The notes under the pieces: model-generated
Told to the model about the DNA's origin: nothing
The model's database searches: none
Seen by the model: only the letters and a program-made list of their open reading frames with translations
Translations under genes and position numbers: made by a program
Part shown: in pieces, positions 61,204-64,000 of the stretch
Numbering within the stretch: the first letter of the stretch is position 1
Layout of the letters: every line of letters starts with the position of its first letter
Origin: an uncultured Nioella sp.
GTDB lineage: Bacteria > Pseudomonadota > Alphaproteobacteria > Rhodobacterales > Rhodobacteraceae
Assembly (NCBI GenBank): GCA_947498125.1
Contig: CANMJH010000002.1
Coordinates: forward strand, 1,049,999 to 1,113,998
Direction of reading: 5' to 3'
Length of the DNA: 64,000 nucleotides

Positions 61204-61689
61204 CTACTCGCCGACCAGCGCTGCGCGGTAGGCGACATTAATGATGTAGCCGTACAGAAACTCGTCTCTTGTCAGGAAAGCGTCGTTGTCGATGTCCGCG
61301 CGCTGAAAATCAGATACCATCGAGTGATGATATTCGTTCTGGTCGATCTCGCCATCCGCATCGCGATCCCAGAATGAGAAGACGACTCTCTGCGCTGTCT
61401 CATAGGCACGCTGCTATCCTTCATCTTCTGCGATGAAGTTGAAACCAAAGTCCCAATCAGTGAGCTCTTTGAAGTCGACAGAACCGCTCTCGTCGTAGTC
61501 CATGGAAACAAATATGTCTTGGCCAAAACTAACGAATTCGCCCATGTCTGCTGCACCTTCCGGATTGGCTTCAATTGACCCGAAGACTAGCTCGGCCAGG
61601 TCGCGACCCGGGGTCTTTTCCTCTGATTGAGCGATTGCGCCGATAGGAAAGACCAGTAGCAGCGCGATCGTTGCAGTCAGTGACTTCAT
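61204..61689 (-). pseudogene. EF-hand protein gene interrupted by an in-frame amber codon
   Basis: Starts at the ATG at 61689 with a Sec signal (LTATIALLLVFPIGAIAQ). Reading 162 codons to the TAG at 61204-61206 gives three EF-hand loops: DYDESGSVDFKEL, DRDADGEIDQNEY and DIDNDAFLTRDEF. A single TAG at 61414-61416, between loops 1 and 2, splits the frame: EDEG-stop-QRAYETAQRVV. Everything after it stays in the same frame and looks intact. A CAG-to-TAG change or sequencing error would explain it. A truncated 91-residue product, readthrough, or pseudogene are the options. Likely a periplasmic calcium-binding protein. Confidence 0.8.
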
Positions 61690-61713
61690 TGGATTTATCC
61701 CATCTGATTCTAT

Positions 61714-61755
61714 TTGCATAGCAAGCTATATATAATTACATAGTCAGCTATGCAA
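61714..61755. promoter_or_regulatory. MarR operator region with nested dyads
   Basis: TTGCATAGC (61714-61722) and GCTATGCAA (61747-61755) are perfect inverted arms. Inside lie two smaller dyads: ATAGC-AA-GCTAT (61718-61729) and CATAG-TCAG-CTATG (61739-61752), spaced about two helical turns. The region separates the EF-hand/redox genes from the MarR gene. Confidence 0.75.
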
Positions 61756-61770
61756 TGATAATTGTGAGAT

Positions 61771-62211
61771 ATGGAATTTGATCGCATGAACTCCGCGGGA
61801 TACCTCGTGAACAACATGGCCCGCCTGCTTGTCGAAGTATTGCGGAAGCGCGTAGCTCCGCTTGGAATTGTCCCGGGGCAGTTTCCGGCTCTTCTCGCCC
61901 TTTGGGAAAAGGATGGCCTGACCCAGAAAGAGCTGTTGTCGATGCTCGATATTGAGCAGGCTACACTTGCGAATACACTGACCAGGATGGAGAGGGACGG
62001 GCTCATCATCCGCAAGGAACACCCGGCAGATGCCCGTGCGCGCACGATCCACGTGACGGAGCAAGGTTCGTCCATTCGCGATGATGCCTACCGGACAGCG
62101 ATGCAAATCAACGAAGAAGTGTTGGCTGATCTTTCCGAGGAAGAGACTAAGGCGTTCTTGGGCTACATGCGCCGCGTTATTGGTCGGATCAAAGACATTG
62201 AAAGCACCTAG
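61771..62211 (+). CDS. MarR family transcriptional regulator
   Basis: 146 residues: MEFDRMNSAGYLVNNMARLL, then the winged helix GLTQKELLSMLDIEQATLAN, TLTRMERDGLIIRKEHPADA with the wing DARARTIHV. Standard dimeric MarR architecture. The operator dyads immediately upstream indicate autoregulation and control of the divergent redox genes; typical inducers are phenolics or oxidants. Confidence 0.92.
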   Translation: MEFDRMNSAGYLVNNMARLLVEVLRKRVAPLGIVPGQFPALLALWEKDGLTQKELLSMLDIEQATLANTLTRMERDGLIIRKEHPADARARTIHVTEQGSSIRDDAYRTAMQINEEVLADLSEEETKAFLGYMRRVIGRIKDIEST

Positions 62212-62277
62212 ATAATTGGGCTGCCGTTCACGTTTCGAGGTTGAGTAGAGTATCACCGTCAACAGGTCATTCCGAAT

Positions 62278-62982
62278 CTAGACAAGACCGGCGTAGAGTG
62301 TAGACCGCCCGCGCTCTAGATACGGCACAACCCAATCCTTGCTACGAATGGTCCGTGTTAACCCGGTCTCGACCGGCAATCGATCAATCATGCTTAAGAC
62401 CGGAAGAACTGTCGCATCCACTGCCGTCGGAGCACCACCCAAAACGAAGGGGTTTGTGCCGATGATTTTTCCGAGGGCGTGCAGATCATTTTCTACCTTT
62501 TGCAATCGTTGTTCTGCAGACAAGCGCACAAAGCCGTTGCTTTTCAGTCCAGCCCTTACAGACCTTCGGGCGACACTGGCAATCAACTTGCGAATTGGGC
62601 GTGGGACTTCGGCAAAAAACAGGGGACCGATATGCGCCCAATTCTGGTCATCCAGCCAACGGTCATGAATGAGCGCGATACGTATGGTTTCTTCGACCAT
62701 CTTGATGACGGAATGTCCAATCGCCTTTTGCTCCTCCGTGCAGCTAGGAAAGAGATCTGCCCCCTGTTTGGTCAGCCAGTCCTGAATGAACTCGCTATCG
62801 GGGATAATATCCCCCGCTGTCTGCAGAACCGGCAACCGGCCGTGTGGCATTGAGGAGGGGTTAGCGATGTCCTCGCGCCGCCATTTTAGACCGGACATCT
62901 GCAAGAGGATCATGGCTTTTGCGCAAAACGGGCTGTGGCTTGGTTCTCCGAGGCCTGGAGGAAATGTAATCAGAGTGAGCAT
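62278..62982 (-). CDS. Glutathione S-transferase family protein (metaxin-like group)
   Basis: 234 residues from the ATG at 62982 with AAAGGA upstream; a longer reading to 63129 overlaps the divergent regulator gene. Thioredoxin-fold N-terminus with SPFCAKAMILLQMSGL, the cis-Pro motif GRLPVL and DSEFIQDWL, then an all-helical C-terminal domain (GGAPTAVDATVLPVLSMI). It resembles GSTs of the metaxin/FAX-like group, often with unknown substrate. Divergent from the WYL regulator. Confidence 0.82.
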   Translation of the reverse strand: MLTLITFPPGLGEPSHSPFCAKAMILLQMSGLKWRREDIANPSSMPHGRLPVLQTAGDIIPDSEFIQDWLTKQGADLFPSCTEEQKAIGHSVIKMVEETIRIALIHDRWLDDQNWAHIGPLFFAEVPRPIRKLIASVARRSVRAGLKSNGFVRLSAEQRLQKVENDLHALGKIIGTNPFVLGGAPTAVDATVLPVLSMIDRLPVETGLTRTIRSKDWVVPYLERGRSTLYAGLV

Positions 62983-63054
62983 CAATGGTCCTTTCTTCCG
63001 TCGCCCATCGTGATAGCCTCGGATAATGACAAAAACTGTCATGAGGGCGCAAAT

Positions 63055-63780
63055 ATGAGCCGAATTTTTAGATTGCATCAAGTGTTGCAGGCGATCCGAA
63101 ACGAGGCGCAGCCCGTGACGGCGGAACACCTCGCCACCGTGATGGGAGTGTCAGCGCGCACCATTCATCGCGACGTTGCAACCTTGCGTGAACTGGGGGC
63201 GGGCATCGACGGGGCCGCTGGTTTTGGGTTTACGCTTGCCGATGATGTGTCTGTGCCACCGTTGTCATTCGGGCACGACGAATTAGAGGCACTGGTCTTG
63301 GGGTTGCGCGAGGTTGAGGAGATCGGCGATGTGGTTCTATCTGCTGCGGCCAAGCAGGCCCTTGCCAAGCTCAAGGCCCGCTTGCCCGAAGAACAGACCA
63401 AAAGGCTGCAGCACGCCGTGCTGACGGCCAAGCGTCTTAGGCCGCGTCCAGATATAGCCGTCGATGTTGCCGCGTTGCGTAAAGCAACCTGGGATGAGAT
63501 GGAAATCTCCTTCCGTTATACAGACGCGAAGGGCACGTCTTCGACGCGGTCGGTTCGTCCATTGTCCATTGCGTATCTCGAACACAACACCTGTCTCGTT
63601 TCGTGGTGCCTGCTCCGAAAAGATACACGCATTTTCCGACTAGACCGGATGGCAGATTTGGAGGTTACGTCCGCAAGTTTTCGCCCGCAGCGAGTCGCAC
63701 TTTTGCGAAGCGCGCTTGCGCAAATCCGGGCGAAATCTGCGCATGAGAATGATCAGTCGCGCGGGTCAGATGCGGGCTGA
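63055..63780 (+). CDS. YafY-type HTH/WYL transcriptional regulator
   Basis: 241 residues from the ATG at 63055 behind GAGGG. The N-terminal HTH_11 (LHQVLQAIRNEAQPVTAEHL, GVSARTIHRDVATLRELGA) is followed by a WYL-type sensor domain (FRYTDAKGTSSTRSVRPLSI, WCLLRKDTRIFRLDRMADLE). It is shorter than many WYL regulators and lacks the extra C-terminal domain. Divergent to the GST gene, which it probably regulates. Confidence 0.88.
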   Translation: MSRIFRLHQVLQAIRNEAQPVTAEHLATVMGVSARTIHRDVATLRELGAGIDGAAGFGFTLADDVSVPPLSFGHDELEALVLGLREVEEIGDVVLSAAAKQALAKLKARLPEEQTKRLQHAVLTAKRLRPRPDIAVDVAALRKATWDEMEISFRYTDAKGTSSTRSVRPLSIAYLEHNTCLVSWCLLRKDTRIFRLDRMADLEVTSASFRPQRVALLRSALAQIRAKSAHENDQSRGSDAG

Positions 63781-63881
63781 TCCATAGCAACTGTTATTGC
63801 CAAAAGGCGCTACTTTAGTCGTGACAACAACTCTCTTTTGGCAACAACTCGCTCGATCGCAGCGAAAGTCCGTTTTGACGG

Positions 63882-63945
63882 GCCGCAACGCAGCATGTTG
63901 GTGGAGTAGTGAAGGTCCGGTAAGGGCCGCTCATGTAAGCGGCCC
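63882..63945. repeat. Diverged copy of the recombinase-associated repeat with hairpin
   Basis: GCCGCAACGCAGCA, then GAAGGTCCGGTAAGGGCCGC (63911-63930), aligns with the end of the 117-bp repeat (GCGGCTAACGCAGCA and GAAAGTCCGGATTGGGCCGT). GGGCCGCT (63924-63931) pairs perfectly with AGCGGCCC (63938-63945), loop of 6, just downstream of the second recombinase gene. Confidence 0.65.
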
Positions 63946-63952
63946 AGAGATG

Positions 63953-64000
63953 TTATATTTCAATGGCTTCAGCAATAGCCAAGGCGTCCTCAAGTTCAAC
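63953..64000 (-). CDS. Short tyrosine recombinase, C-terminal end (second copy)
   Basis: Only the last 15 codons and a TAA stop are present. They encode VELEDALAIAEAIEI, identical to the C-terminus of the recombinase at 53819-54451, with several synonymous differences in the DNA, so this is a separate, diverged gene and not a recent duplicate. It continues beyond the window. Confidence 0.75.
   Translation of the reverse strand, partial: VELEDALAIAEAIEI

Noticed and set aside
1..64000. CRISPR array, rRNA or insertion sequence with terminal inverted repeats
   Set aside because: No regularly spaced short repeats, no conserved rRNA stretches and no DDE transposase gene were found.

Overview
The window looks like a moderately GC-rich alphaproteobacterial chromosome or large replicon, most likely from the Roseobacter group (Rhodobacteraceae). 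That placement is inferred from gene content: TRAP, TTT, BMP-type, glycerol-type and Dpp transporters, a fused HyuA/HyuB protein, and the short tyrosine recombinases common in alphaproteobacteria. No rRNA, tRNA or CRISPR array was seen.

Layout. 1-2.0 kb: end of a carboxymuconolactone decarboxylase-like gene, an SDR and a divergent LysR regulator. 2.0-6.8 kb: a minus-strand surface-glycan operon (nucleotidyltransferase, nucleotidyltransferase-kinase fusion, HAD phosphatase, GT61 transferase, one unknown) whose upstream gene is only a remnant. 6.8-15.3 kb: a LacI regulator with twin 16-bp operators, a glycerol-type ABC importer with two ATPases, and an ATP-dependent dihydroxyacetone-type kinase. 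15.4-24.7 kb: allophanate hydrolase, cupin, two isochorismatase-like hydrolases (one closely resembling biuret hydrolase), a complete BMP-type ABC importer and a LysR regulator, read as a biuret and possibly triuret nitrogen-scavenging locus. 24.8-29.3 kb: a tripartite tricarboxylate transporter, GntR regulator and PDC-lactonase-like amidohydrolase. 29.5-36.7 kb: winged-helix regulator, TRAP transporter and a 1195-residue hydantoinase/oxoprolinase fusion.

36.9-41.3 kb is an integrative island on the plus strand: P4-type integrase, unknown 272-aa protein, AlpA-like regulator, a stand-alone reverse transcriptase with a YADN catalytic box, and a zinc-ribbon protein. 41.7-44.3 kb: Lrp regulator, arginase and ornithine cyclodeaminase. 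45-53.4 kb: a Crp/Fnr regulator beside an 11-C homopolymer, two small proteins, and a Dpp-type peptide importer with an M81 (MlrC-like) peptidase. 53.7-58.3 kb: a 117-bp exact direct repeat brackets a short tyrosine recombinase, an NTF2-like protein and a 906-aa STAND/LuxR regulator; a second copy of that recombinase runs off the end of the window. 58.4-63.8 kb: a membrane redox operon (ferredoxin-reductase-like fusion, two DUF1772-like proteins, cytochrome b561, an EF-hand gene interrupted by an amber codon) divergent from a MarR regulator, then a GST and a WYL regulator.

Taken together, the region is a chain of self-contained uptake-plus-catabolism cassettes, nearly all with their own local regulator, interspersed with mobile elements. 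The strongest candidates for undescribed biology are the reverse-transcriptase island, the biuret/triuret cassette with two paralogous hydrolases, and the repeat-bracketed recombinase element. All identifications come from reading the sequence; no database search was run.
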